In this document: one piece after another, positions 18,821 to 33,016 of the stretch
Position numbering within the stretch: position 1 is the stretch's first letter
Layout: every line of letters begins with the position of its first letter
NCBI RefSeq assembly: GCF_024655635.1
Contig: NZ_JANLGI010000020.1
Location: 1 to 64,000, forward strand
Source: Allobosea sp. 47.2.35
GTDB taxonomy: Bacteria; Pseudomonadota; Alphaproteobacteria; Rhizobiales; Beijerinckiaceae
Direction of reading: 5' to 3'
DNA: 64,000 nt
The notes under the pieces: generated by a model
What the model was told of the DNA's origin: nothing
What the model saw: the letters and a program-made list of their open reading frames with translations, nothing else
Databases searched by the model: none
Program-made: the position numbers and the translations under genes

Positions 18821-19813
18821 ATGGCGGTATTGGTTTCCGGCGGCGCCGGCTACATCGGCAGCCACATGGTCCTGGAATTGCTGGACCGCGGCGAGAAGGT
18901 CGTGGTGCTCGACAACCTCTCGACCGGCTTCTGGTGGGCGGTGCCGCCCGAGGCGATCTTCGTCCAGGGCGATATCGGCAACCAGGAATTGGTCGAGGGC
19001 CTGATCGGCGAGTATGACATCACGGAGATCGCGCATTTCGCCGCCAGGATCGTGGTTCCGGAATCGGTGACCGACCCTCTGGGCTACTATTTCAACAATA
19101 CCGTGAAGACCCGCGCCCTGATCGAAAGCGCTGCGCGCAAGGGCGTGAAGCACGTCATCTTCTCCTCCACCGCCGCCGTCTATGGCGAGCCGCCGGTCTC
19201 GCCGGTGCCGGAGGAGATCGCGCTGAACCCGATCAACCCCTATGGTCGCTCGAAACTGATGAGCGAGTGGATGCTGCAGGACGCGGCGAAGGCGCATGGC
19301 TTCTCTTACGTCGCGCTGCGCTATTTCAACGTCGCCGGCGCCGATCCGAAGGGGCGCTCGGGCCAATCCTCGCCGAACGCCACCCATCTGATCAAGGTCG
19401 CGAGTCAGGCGGCGCTCGGCCAGCGCGACGGCCTGACCGTGTTCGGCACGGACTACGCGACGCCGGACGGCACCTGCGTGCGCGACTATATCCACGTCAC
19501 CGACCTTGCCCGCGCCCATCTTGCCGCGCTCGACCATCTGCGCGGCGGCGGCGAGAGCTTGACGCTGAACTGCGGCTATGGCCGCGGCTATTCGGTGAAG
19601 GAGGTCGTCGAGGTCGTGAAGAAGGTCTCAGGGGTCGATTTCCCGGTGACGCTGGCGGAGCGCCGGCCCGGCGACCCCGCCTCGCTGATCGCGCGCGCCG
19701 ACCGTATTCGCGCCGAGCTCGGCTGGCAGCCGGAGCATGATGATCTCGAGGAGATCGTCGGCCAGGCGCTCGCCTGGGAAGAAAAACTCAGGACGAAGAA
19801 CGCCTCGGCCTGA
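18821..19813 (+). CDS. galE: UDP-glucose 4-epimerase
   Basis: A 330-residue extended short-chain dehydrogenase that interconverts UDP-glucose and UDP-galactose with bound NAD. The Rossmann motif GGAGYIGSH is at residues 6-14, the catalytic serine is in SSTAAVYG and the catalytic pair is in YGRSKLM (YxxxK). VTLAERRPGDPASLIA is the usual C-terminal sugar-nucleotide-binding part. The ATG at 18821 is preceded by a GA-rich Shine-Dalgarno. Divergent from galU, which supplies the substrate. It converges on rnk with only 15 bp between stops. Confidence 0.95.
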   Translation: MAVLVSGGAGYIGSHMVLELLDRGEKVVVLDNLSTGFWWAVPPEAIFVQGDIGNQELVEGLIGEYDITEIAHFAARIVVPESVTDPLGYYFNNTVKTRALIESAARKGVKHVIFSSTAAVYGEPPVSPVPEEIALNPINPYGRSKLMSEWMLQDAAKAHGFSYVALRYFNVAGADPKGRSGQSSPNATHLIKVASQAALGQRDGLTVFGTDYATPDGTCVRDYIHVTDLARAHLAALDHLRGGGESLTLNCGYGRGYSVKEVVEVVKKVSGVDFPVTLAERRPGDPASLIARADRIRAELGWQPEHDDLEEIVGQALAWEEKLRTKNASA

Positions 19814-19828
19814 GCTTTCGGATCCGTG

Positions 19829-20239
19829 TCAGGGCGCAGCCGGCTCCTCGGCCGGCTCACGCACTTCGAGCACCGTCAGGCGCTTCACGTCGCCCGAACG
19901 CGTCGTCCAGTCGATCGAGCGCTCGGCCGCCATGCCGATCAGCGCGACGCCGATCGGCGTCATCACCGAGATCCGGTTCTTCTCGATATCGGCATGTTCA
20001 GGCCAGACCAGCGTGACGGTGGTCTCCCGCTTGGTCGTCTCGTCGCGATAGACGATCTCGCTGCCGATCCGGGCGTGATCGGCCGAGACCCGGCTTCCCG
20101 GCAGGATGCGGGCGCGGTCGAGCTCATGGGTCAGCTCGGCGGCGAGATCGGGCATGGTGTTGGCCGCGCCGGCCGCGATGCGGCTCAGCATGGCATGGTC
20201 CGCAGCCGTAACGGTGATGGCGGGACGCTTGGCAGTCAT
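19829..20239 (-). CDS. rnk: Rnk-type nucleoside diphosphate kinase regulator (GreA/GreB C-terminal fold)
   Basis: A 136-residue protein: a short N-terminal coiled coil (TVTAADHAMLSRIAAGA..ELTHELDRARI) followed by a GreA/GreB C-terminal FKBP-like domain with the segment VTLVWPEHADIEKNRISVMTPIGVALIGM. It binds RNA polymerase near the secondary channel in its better-studied relatives. In Rnk the coiled coil is too short to reach the active site. The start at ATG 20239 is clear. A homologue with the same layout is often called nucleoside diphosphate kinase regulator. Confidence 0.88.
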   Translation of the reverse strand: MTAKRPAITVTAADHAMLSRIAAGAANTMPDLAAELTHELDRARILPGSRVSADHARIGSEIVYRDETTKRETTVTLVWPEHADIEKNRISVMTPIGVALIGMAAERSIDWTTRSGDVKRLTVLEVREPAEEPAAP

Positions 20240-20620
20240 GGGAACAATCTTTCATGGAAAAGGCGAGCGCCCGCCGGCGGACGAAAACCGCGCGGCACAA
20301 AAGGTCTGACTCGCAGGGAAATTAAGGAGATGAAGCGCCCCCGAACCGGCGGCGCGACGCGCGACAGGCCCGGGGCTAGAAGCCCGCGATGAGGTTGCCC
20401 GAGCGGTGCAGACCGCGGCGGAAAGGGGACGCGCTATTCATCCGCCGAGAATCTGACAATCGCCCGAGCTTGTCAAATCACGAACACGTCCCATCGCCGG
20501 CCGCGCCATAGCGTCGCTGACAGGTCCGAACGCATCCCCGGCTGGCGCTCCCTTAACCCTTGGTTAATCTTGTTCGGGCGCTGTGAAGATGTTTCCATCC
20601 AGCATTCGCCGGGAGTGTCC
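20240..20620. other. Intergenic region between rnk and the transglycosylase
   Basis: This 381-bp stretch carries the divergent promoters of rnk and the transglycosylase. I see a CtrA-type site at 20553-20567, an inverted repeat TGACAA-N10-TTGTCA at 20454-20475, and a 20-codon ORF at 20330 whose Shine-Dalgarno touches its ATG and which I do not believe. Nothing else is evident. Confidence 0.5.
20553..20567 (+). promoter_or_regulatory. CtrA-type binding site TTAA-N7-TTAA
   Basis: TTAA at 20553-20556 and TTAA at 20564-20567 with exactly seven bases between them match the full CtrA consensus. The site is 54 bp upstream of the transglycosylase start, where a cell-cycle regulator would act on a wall-remodelling gene. 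The window also encodes CpdR, which controls CtrA proteolysis. Confidence 0.65.
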
Positions 20621-21856
20621 ATGCGCCTGTCCGTCATCGCAGCCTCAGTCCTGTTCAGCCTGGCACCGGCGCTGGCCCAGACCACCGGCTCGATCAACGC
20701 GTCCGGCGCCCATGCCCGCAGCCATGCGCAGGCGACCCCGGCGAGCGCCTCCTTCGACGTCTTCGTGCAACGGCTCTGGCCGCAGGCGCAAGCACGCGGC
20801 ATCTCGCGCGCGACCTTCGACCTCGCCTTCCGTGGCGTGACGCCGGATGCCTCGATCGTTGCTCTGACGAAGAAGCAATCCGAGTTCAGCGCCCCGATCT
20901 GGAATTATCTGGAGAACGCCGTCGGCGGCTCCCGCATCCAGCGCGGGCGCGAGGCCGCGGCCGAGAATGCCTCCGTGCTCGCGCAGGTCGAGGCACGCTA
21001 TGGCGTGCCCAAGGAGGTCGTCCTCGGCGTCTGGGGCATGGAGACCAATTACGGGTCGTTCAAGGGCAGCAAGGACGTCATCCGCTCGCTCGCGACACTG
21101 GCCTCGATCCGCTATCGCGGCGACTTCTTCCGCGACGAATTGCTGACCGCGATGGAATTGATCGAGAAGGGCCATGTCGAGCGCAGCGAGCTGAAAGGCT
21201 CCTGGGCTGGCGCCATGGGCCACACCCAGTTCATGCCGTCGAGCTACATGAAATACGCGGTCGACTGGACCGGCGACGGCCATGCCGACATCTGGACCTC
21301 GTCGAGCGACGCCATCGCCTCCACCGCCAATTATCTCAAGGGCTATGGCTGGGTGCCGGGCCTGCCCTGGGGCATGGAGGTGACGCTTCCCGCCGGCTTC
21401 GACCACCGCCTGGACAAGGCGAGCTTCTCCGCCTTCGCATCCGCCGGCATCCGCCGCGCCGATGGCGGCCGCTTGCCCTCCTCCGGCGAAGGCCGCCTGT
21501 TCTACCCAGCCGGCCATACCGGCCCGGTCATGCTGCTCACCGCCAATTTCGACGTCATCAAGAAGTACAATTCGTCCGACGCCTATGCGATGGCCGTCGG
21601 CCATCTCGGCGACCGGATCGCCGGGCGCGCCGCCATCCAGGGCAACTGGCCGACCAAGGCGCCGCGCCTCGACATGGCCGCGACCCGCGACCTCCAGAAC
21701 CGCCTGAAGGCGCTCGGCCTCTACAACCACGACGCCGATGGCCGCATCGGCACCGGCACCCGCGAGGCCGTCCGCCGCTACCAGATCAGCGCAGGCGAGA
21801 TCGCCGACGGCTACCCGACCCCGGCCCTTTTGACCAAGCTGCGCGGCAAGCGCTGA
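20621..21856 (+). CDS. Lytic murein transglycosylase, MltB family with peptidoglycan-binding domain
   Basis: A periplasmic enzyme that cleaves the MurNAc-GlcNAc bond with formation of 1,6-anhydro ends. I start it at the ATG at 20621 (GGGAG upstream), giving 411 residues with a signal peptide ending ALAQ at residue 20. The GH103 catalytic domain follows, with Glu141 in GVWGMETNYGSF as the catalytic acid and AGAMGHTQFMPSSY as the second family block. A C-terminal peptidoglycan-binding PG_binding_1 domain has LQNRLKALGLYNHDADGRIG and then AVRRYQ. The longer frame from 20570 lacks a signal peptide at its start and is less likely. A CtrA-type site lies just upstream. Confidence 0.93.
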   Translation: MRLSVIAASVLFSLAPALAQTTGSINASGAHARSHAQATPASASFDVFVQRLWPQAQARGISRATFDLAFRGVTPDASIVALTKKQSEFSAPIWNYLENAVGGSRIQRGREAAAENASVLAQVEARYGVPKEVVLGVWGMETNYGSFKGSKDVIRSLATLASIRYRGDFFRDELLTAMELIEKGHVERSELKGSWAGAMGHTQFMPSSYMKYAVDWTGDGHADIWTSSSDAIASTANYLKGYGWVPGLPWGMEVTLPAGFDHRLDKASFSAFASAGIRRADGGRLPSSGEGRLFYPAGHTGPVMLLTANFDVIKKYNSSDAYAMAVGHLGDRIAGRAAIQGNWPTKAPRLDMAATRDLQNRLKALGLYNHDADGRIGTGTREAVRRYQISAGEIADGYPTPALLTKLRGKR

Positions 21857-21912
21857 CTTCGGGCCTGCGAGGGCCTATACTGCAAGGTGAAGGGTAACCG
21901 CCGGATCGGCCG

Positions 21913-23115
21913 ATGCGCCTGCGTTCGCTTGCCATGGTTCTGGGTGCCGCCTGCCTGCTCCTCCTGACGGGCGGGCCGGTATCCCTCGCCCAGCAGCAGC
22001 CGCAACAGCAGCGCAGCCTGTTCCAGATGTTCTGGCAAATACCGGCTCAGCCACGGACCGCGCCGCAGCCGCGCCAGCGCGTCGCGCCTGTCGCCCGCCG
22101 TCGCGATGCGCCCGTCGTCGTCCGCGACGATCCGGTCATTCCCAAGGTCGATGTCGCCCATCATGTCCTCGTGATGGGCGACTCGCTCGCGAACCTCCTC
22201 GCGAACGGCCTGGACGATGCCCTCAACAGCCGCCCCGATGTCGAGGTGATCCACCGGGCCAAGCCCGATTCCGGCCTGGTGCGGAGCGATTTCTACGACT
22301 GGCCGAAAGCCGCTTCCGAGCTTCTCGCCAGCGACCAGAAGATCAGCATCGGCGTCATCCTGCTCGGCCTCAACGACCGCCAGCCGCTGCGCGAGGGCGA
22401 CACCGTCCATGAGCCCCTGAGCCCGCGCTGGCTCGAACTCTATCGTGACCGGATCGACGCCATCGCCAATGCCTTCGCCGGCAAGCGCGTGCCCTTGATC
22501 TGGGTCGGCGCGCCGCCGATGCAGAACGGGCGGCTCTCGGCCGACATGATCATCTTCAACGACCTCTATCGCCAGCGCGTCGAGAAGGCGGGCGGGCAAT
22601 ATGTCGATCTCTGGGGCGGCTTCGTCGATGCCGAGAACCGCTATGCCGCGACCGGCCCGGACGTCTCCGGCCAGCCGGTGCGGCTGCGCCTTGGCGACGG
22701 CATCCATTTCACCGCCGCCGGCGCCCGCAAGGCCGCTCATTTCGTCGATCTCGTCATCCGCCGCATGATCGAGGCCGCGCCGCAGAACAGCGTCATCGCC
22801 CTGCCCGTCTCGCCCGAGACCGGCGCCCCCAGCGCCCTCGAACTTCAGCCCGGTGGCGTCGAGCGCCTGATCGACCAGATGGTCGCCGGCGTGCCGACGA
22901 TCGGCCTGCCCGCCGCCTTGCAGGCTCGCCCGATCGCCGGGCCGATCCAGCCCCTTACCGGCCAGGCCGCTCTCTCCGAGCAGCCATTGCTCGCCTCGAT
23001 CACCGAGGCGCGCGGGCGGGGCGACGCCGCCCTCCAGCTCGAACGCGTCTTCGGCCAGGGCATCGCCCCGGACCCGGTCTCGGGCCGGCTCGACGATTAC
23101 CGCTGGCCGCGCTGA
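21913..23115 (+). CDS. SGNH/GDSL hydrolase, DUF459 family, secreted
   Basis: A 400-residue protein with an N-terminal signal peptide (residues 1 to about 27), a Gln/Pro/Arg-rich linker (residues 28-75) and an SGNH esterase domain. The nucleophile block is VLVMGDSLAN (Ser91), block III is LGLNDRQ with the asparagine, and block V is GDGIHFTAAG with the catalytic Asp-x-x-His. DUF459 proteins are periplasmic, and some are suspected to act on cell-wall or polysaccharide acyl groups. It follows the transglycosylase by 56 bp in the same direction, so both may serve envelope remodelling. The C-terminal 110 residues are not family-like. Confidence 0.85.
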   Translation: MRLRSLAMVLGAACLLLLTGGPVSLAQQQPQQQRSLFQMFWQIPAQPRTAPQPRQRVAPVARRRDAPVVVRDDPVIPKVDVAHHVLVMGDSLANLLANGLDDALNSRPDVEVIHRAKPDSGLVRSDFYDWPKAASELLASDQKISIGVILLGLNDRQPLREGDTVHEPLSPRWLELYRDRIDAIANAFAGKRVPLIWVGAPPMQNGRLSADMIIFNDLYRQRVEKAGGQYVDLWGGFVDAENRYAATGPDVSGQPVRLRLGDGIHFTAAGARKAAHFVDLVIRRMIEAAPQNSVIALPVSPETGAPSALELQPGGVERLIDQMVAGVPTIGLPAALQARPIAGPIQPLTGQAALSEQPLLASITEARGRGDAALQLERVFGQGIAPDPVSGRLDDYRWPR

Positions 23116-24630
23116 TCAGCCCGCCATCAGCCGGTCGAAGACCGGATCGGGATCGTCGACCTCGACCAGTTTCTTGGCCGTGATGACCCAGATCCGCGTC
23201 GCCACCGCCCGGACGAAGGCACGGTCATGGCTGACCAGCAGGCAGGCCGTTTCCTGCTTGATCAACTCGGCCTCCAGCATGTCCTGCCCCTCGATATCGA
23301 GATGGTTGGTCGGCTCGTCGAGCAGGTAGAAGTTCGGCTCGGCCAAGCGCAACAGCAGCATTGCAAGCCGGGCCCGTTGCCCGCCGGAGAGGCGCGTCGT
23401 CGGCGCGGCCTGCGCCTCGCTCGCGATTCCCGCCCCGGCGAGCACGGTGCGTGCCGTCTGATCGCCGAGATCGCTGGAGCGCTTCACCGCATCCCAGGGC
23501 GTGCGCCAGGCGTCGAGCTGCGACAGGCCCTGATCGGAATAGCCCGCCTTCAGGGTCGCGGCGCCGCGGATTTCCGGATCGGAGCCATCGAGCGCCGCCC
23601 GCAATCGCGTGACGAAGCGCGTCTTGCCGCTGCCATTGGCGCCGAGCAGCGCGATCCGATCGCCCTTCTCGATCCAGAGCGGCCCGGTGCGGAACAGCAG
23701 GCGCCCGTCCGGCGTGCTGATAGCCGTTTCCTTGATCGAGACCAGCGCCTTGGCATGGGTGCCGCTGCTGGCGAGCCGGATCGTGCCGGCCGAGCGCTCC
23801 TTGTGTCCGGGCTTGGCCCGCTCCTCCAGCTTGTCGGCGCGCTCGGAGAGTTGCTTGGTCTTGACCACCAGCAGGTCCGAACCGGAATTGATGCCGATAT
23901 TCTTCAGCTTCGCCGCCTGCTGGCGGAGCGCCTTGACCTTGCGCATCTCGTTTTCGAATTGCCGGTCGCGCGCCGCGTCGCGCTCCTCCAGGGCCTGAAG
24001 CGCCCGCGAATAGGGCAAGGCAAAATCGGCGCTCTCCGCCGGGCGCAGGAACAGGGTGCGCGTGCTGACATCGTCGAGAAAGGCCCGGTCATGGCTGGCC
24101 GCGACCACGGCACAGTCGCGCGGCAGGTTGGCGAGAAAGCGTTCCAGCAGGCCGATCCGTTCGAGGTCGAGATGGTTGGTCGGCTCGTCCAACAACAGCA
24201 GGTCGGGCTCGATCACCGCCGCCCGCGCCAGCAGCATCGTGCGCTGCCAGCCACCGGAGAGGCTGCCGACAGGCCGGCTGCGCAGGCTCTCCTCGACCAT
24301 GAGATCGTCGAGCAGCACATCGACGCGCCAGCTTTCGGTCTCGGCCGCTTCGGCGTCGAGCGCATCCAGCACGGCATCGTAGAGGCTCATTGATAGGAGC
24401 CGTTCGGGCGGGTCCTGCGGCGCGAAGGCGGTGACGAGGCCGCGCGATCGGGTCAGCGTACCCCCGCTCGCCTCCTCGCTGCCGGCGAGGATACGCAGGA
24501 GCGAGGATTTGCCGCGCCCATTGGCCGCGACGAGGCCGAGGCGATCGCCCTTGGCGATGGCGAGGTCGAGGCCGGCGAAGAGCGGCGCGCTGCGCGCGAG
24601 CGAGAGGTCTTTCAAGGTGATCAGGGACAT
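23116..24630 (-). CDS. ABC-F family ATPase
   Basis: A soluble 504-residue protein with two ABC ATPase modules and no membrane part. Module 1 has Walker A GLVAANGRGKSSLL (an unusual NGRGKS variant), signature SLSGGWQRTM and Walker B LLLDEPTNHLDLE. Module 2 has ALLGANGSGKTRF, RLSGGQRARLAML and YLLDEPTNHLDIE. The linker between them is charged and helical, as in ABC-F proteins that bind the ribosomal E site and relieve stalling. I cannot tell the housekeeping type (EttA, Uup, YheS) from a resistance type. It converges on the DUF459 gene with no gap. Confidence 0.9.
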   Translation of the reverse strand: MSLITLKDLSLARSAPLFAGLDLAIAKGDRLGLVAANGRGKSSLLRILAGSEEASGGTLTRSRGLVTAFAPQDPPERLLSMSLYDAVLDALDAEAAETESWRVDVLLDDLMVEESLRSRPVGSLSGGWQRTMLLARAAVIEPDLLLLDEPTNHLDLERIGLLERFLANLPRDCAVVAASHDRAFLDDVSTRTLFLRPAESADFALPYSRALQALEERDAARDRQFENEMRKVKALRQQAAKLKNIGINSGSDLLVVKTKQLSERADKLEERAKPGHKERSAGTIRLASSGTHAKALVSIKETAISTPDGRLLFRTGPLWIEKGDRIALLGANGSGKTRFVTRLRAALDGSDPEIRGAATLKAGYSDQGLSQLDAWRTPWDAVKRSSDLGDQTARTVLAGAGIASEAQAAPTTRLSGGQRARLAMLLLRLAEPNFYLLDEPTNHLDIEGQDMLEAELIKQETACLLVSHDRAFVRAVATRIWVITAKKLVEVDDPDPVFDRLMAG

Positions 24631-24706
24631 CGGAATCTCATGAAGTCAGGCATGCGCGCACAAGCGCGCCGAGTCAGGCTGACGATGAGACGGCAATGCG
24701 CTCCCG

Positions 24707-24740
24707 GTCAGCCCCGCGAGGTGAAGCGCGGGGCGCTGAC
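24707..24740. terminator. Strong GC hairpin, possible end of the AraC transcript
   Basis: GTCAGC-CCCGCG and GCGCGGGG-CTGAC pair around a loop near AGGTGAA, between the AraC stop and the ABC-F start. There is no T run, so it is a weak terminator candidate. Confidence 0.3.
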
Positions 24741-24861
24741 AGGTCCGCGGGTGCGGCAATGGAAGCGGCGGCGCGGCGCCTGCTTCCCCTTCTGGTTCGA
24801 TTCCATGGTGGCGATCATAGCCAAGTCGGCGCGGTTGAACAGGGCGCGCGCCACGAGAACT

Positions 24862-25884
24862 CTAGTCCCGCACGATCTGCCGGAGGAGGTCATCCAGATT
24901 GGGCGCTTCGGAAGCCCGCGCCTTCGCCAGGGCAGCCTCGACGGGCGCGCCTGACAGCCGGCTATACATCACCTCCCGGGGCGCCAGGCCGAATTCCCTG
25001 CGGAAGGACCGACTGAAGCTCGATGGGTCCGAGAAGCCGATCTCCTCGGCAATCGCCGCCACGGAGCGTCCTTCCGGGTTCCGCGACAGCTCGTTGAAGC
25101 ACCGCCTCAGGCGCCGCCGCTGGACGTAATGCGCCACGCCGCCTTCGCTCTCGAACAGGCGATAAAGCTGCGAGCGCGACATGCCGGCCTCCCGGCACAG
25201 AAAATCGGGCCCCAGGGCGGGGTTGTTCAAGTTGAGGTCGATCAGCCGCCGGACGACCTCCTTGCGCGTCGCGGCAAGCGGCGCCTCGGCGATGGCGCTG
25301 TGATCGGCCGATGGCGCGACGCAGGCGAGCAGCATCCCGCGAACCGCGGTTTGCAGTTCGTCCAGATTCGGTTCCGAGAAAGCCGTGGCGGTGCGCGCCA
25401 TCAGGGCGATGAATTCGCTCAGGAGCTGGCCCATCTGGCCGCCGAGAGGGCGGCCCTCGACCGCCTCGAAAACAGCCGACAGCTCAGGAAAGCCGTCGCG
25501 TGGCAAATAGAGCTGCAAGCGCTCGTCCGCGTCGCGCTGGCTGACGAGCGGACGGCCGAAGGAAGCCACGTAAGGCGTGTTGGCCGGCACGTCGAGGACG
25601 CCTTGCCTGCCGGATTCGCCCAAGGTCCTCTGGTAACCGAAGGCGACGCCCCAATGGTCGATGGGGTTGCGCCGGACGAGGCTCGCGGTCCGCAGCGCCC
25701 GCAGCTTGGGGGCACGGACCCGGGTCAGCCCGAAGCCGCCGAGATCCCAGGTTTCGCTCGTCGCGGAGAAACCTTGCCGGGGATCATCGATCTCGATGTC
25801 GAAGACGGAATCGAACCAACCGCGCCAGGCGTCGAGCTGTTGCGCCTTCGGTACGCCCTCGGTGGTGAAGATAACCGATTTCAT
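24862..25884 (-). CDS. AraC-family transcriptional regulator
   Basis: About 340 residues, starting at the ATG at 25884 ([16 protein letters not shown]); the frame is open 15 codons further upstream. The N-terminal two-thirds are an AraC-binding-like ligand domain with [10 protein letters not shown], as in the FeaR/XylS-like group. The C-terminal 100 residues form the double helix-turn-helix, including [16 protein letters not shown] and then [25 protein letters not shown], a strong AraC signature. The ligand and targets are unknown. It lies downstream of gltD on the same strand but is separated from it by about 157 bp, so I do not assume it controls gltBD. Confidence 0.9.
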   Translation of the reverse strand: MKSVIFTTEGVPKAQQLDAWRGWFDSVFDIEIDDPRQGFSATSETWDLGGFGLTRVRAPKLRALRTASLVRRNPIDHWGVAFGYQRTLGESGRQGVLDVPANTPYVASFGRPLVSQRDADERLQLYLPRDGFPELSAVFEAVEGRPLGGQMGQLLSEFIALMARTATAFSEPNLDELQTAVRGMLLACVAPSADHSAIAEAPLAATRKEVVRRLIDLNLNNPALGPDFLCREAGMSRSQLYRLFESEGGVAHYVQRRRLRRCFNELSRNPEGRSVAAIAEEIGFSDPSSFSRSFRREFGLAPREVMYSRLSGAPVEAALAKARASEAPNLDDLLRQIVRD

Positions 25885-26041
25885 GGAACGGAGCCGGGCC
25901 AGGGTCTGCGACCTGTCTTGCACCCGCATTCCACATGCCGGTCAAGTTAATTATTCGCGCCTGCGAAGGACTGCCAAAAATTGAGGCAGACCTGCCGCAT
26001 GCCAAAGCCCATTCGGGCGCGGCTCTCCCTGCCAGGAGCGC

Positions 26042-27466
<1,425 letters not shown>

Positions 27467-27566
27467 GCCGTTTCTCTCGCCGTGTGCGCGGGTACGTCCC
27501 CGTGCGCGTGCCTTGACTTGATCGAGATGCCGGGGCGCAAGCTGGCCCCGGCGGGGTGGCGTTCGC

Positions 27567-32255
<4,689 letters not shown>

Positions 32256-32483
32256 CGTCAAACCCCGCTTCCCAGAACCCCGCGAGCTCACGCCGGCAGG
32301 GAGACCCGTCAGTCCATGATCCCGACCGCTGCGGCCCTCGGAGCCGACCGGAAGTCGGCAGCAAGGATGGGGCCAAGGCGGTCCGGCCGTCGTCTTTTTG
32401 GAGGCTCTGCTTGCGCTTTGTTTCCACCGCGCCCGCGTCCTCCGCAGGCGCTTCGGGCGTGCCTCGCCCGTTCGCGCCTGTCT

Positions 32484-32552
32484 TCAGGCCGTCGTTTTAC
32501 GGACGGCGCGCGTGCGATTGGCTTTGGCGTTGGTAGCCCGGCCCTTCGTCAT
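32484..32552 (-). CDS. Possible 22-residue very basic small protein
   Basis: ATG at 32552 with GGAGG 5 nt upstream, the ideal ribosome site. It encodes MTKGRATNAKANRTRAVRKT plus TA, a peptide with no acidic residue and seven Lys or Arg. It lies on the gltB strand, 229 bp before the gltB start, so it could be a leader peptide or a free small basic protein. I do not recognise it. Shortness makes chance possible; the ribosome site is the main support. Confidence 0.35.
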   Translation of the reverse strand: MTKGRATNAKANRTRAVRKTTA

Positions 32553-32615
32553 GTTCGCCTCCGTTGCGACGGCGCGACCTTGAGCTAGAGCAGCTTTTGG
32601 TCGGCGCGGTGAAAA

Positions 32616-32638
32616 ATGGGACAGCAACACTGTCCTAT
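32616..32638. promoter_or_regulatory. Operator-like palindrome upstream of gltB and the small ORF
   Basis: AT-x-GGACAG at the left and CTGTCC-x-AT at the right with a five-base centre form a dyad of the size bound by TetR- or LysR-like dimers. It lies in the GC-poorer part of the region, upstream of the small ORF. The regulator is not identified. Confidence 0.4.
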
Positions 32639-32814
32639 TGCGATGAACTTGCCAGAATTCCAATCTACGCACAAGCGCCGATTTCGCGCTGCAGCGAAAT
32701 TTTATTGCAAAATCGAATCCTGACCAGACATTTCCGGAACGAAAGCCTGACTCTGGCAGCCCGGTTCTTGTTTTTCGGTGGTTCGGTCGAATGAGGCGCT
32801 TTTGGTAAAACGCG

Positions 32815-32912
32815 GGTCATCCCGGACGCAGCGAAGCGGAGATCCGGGATCCATTCCGGAACTCTGATCGGAGACGTTCCGGAATGGATCCCGGGCCAAG
32901 CCCGGGATGACC
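32815..32912. repeat. Palindromic intergenic repeat, CCGGGAT family
   Basis: The left half runs from GGTCATCCCGG to CCGGGATCCATTCCGGAAC. The right half is its near-perfect reverse complement, from GTTCCGGAATGGATCCCGGG to CCCGGGATGACC. This GTCATCCCGG..CCGGGATGAC layout is a very common dispersed element in alphaproteobacterial genomes. Confidence 0.85.
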
Positions 32913-33016
32913 AGCGGATTTGCCGGCATGACCGGAGCTCGATCGGCGCGGTGCGCAAGCCCCCTCTCCACCCATATCGCTTGGCAGGGAAGCCCCCGCC
33001 GCATAACGCTCAGGCC

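Larger units (their letters stand above)
32256..33016. other. Long intergenic region upstream of gltB
   Basis: These 761 bp between the divergent gltB and threonine aldolase-like genes contain several things: a 22-codon ORF with a strong ribosome site (32484-32552), an operator-like palindrome (32616-32638), a hairpin ATTTCGC-N6-GCGAAAT followed by TTTA (32681-32704), a stretch visibly poorer in GC than its surroundings (about 32600-32800) and a palindromic repeat (32815-32912). I see no larger gene here. Confidence 0.5.

Noticed and set aside
24640..24954. Plus-strand frame between the ABC-F and AraC genes
   Set aside because: Arg-rich, no ribosome site, overlaps the end of AraC and a strong hairpin; no family resemblance.
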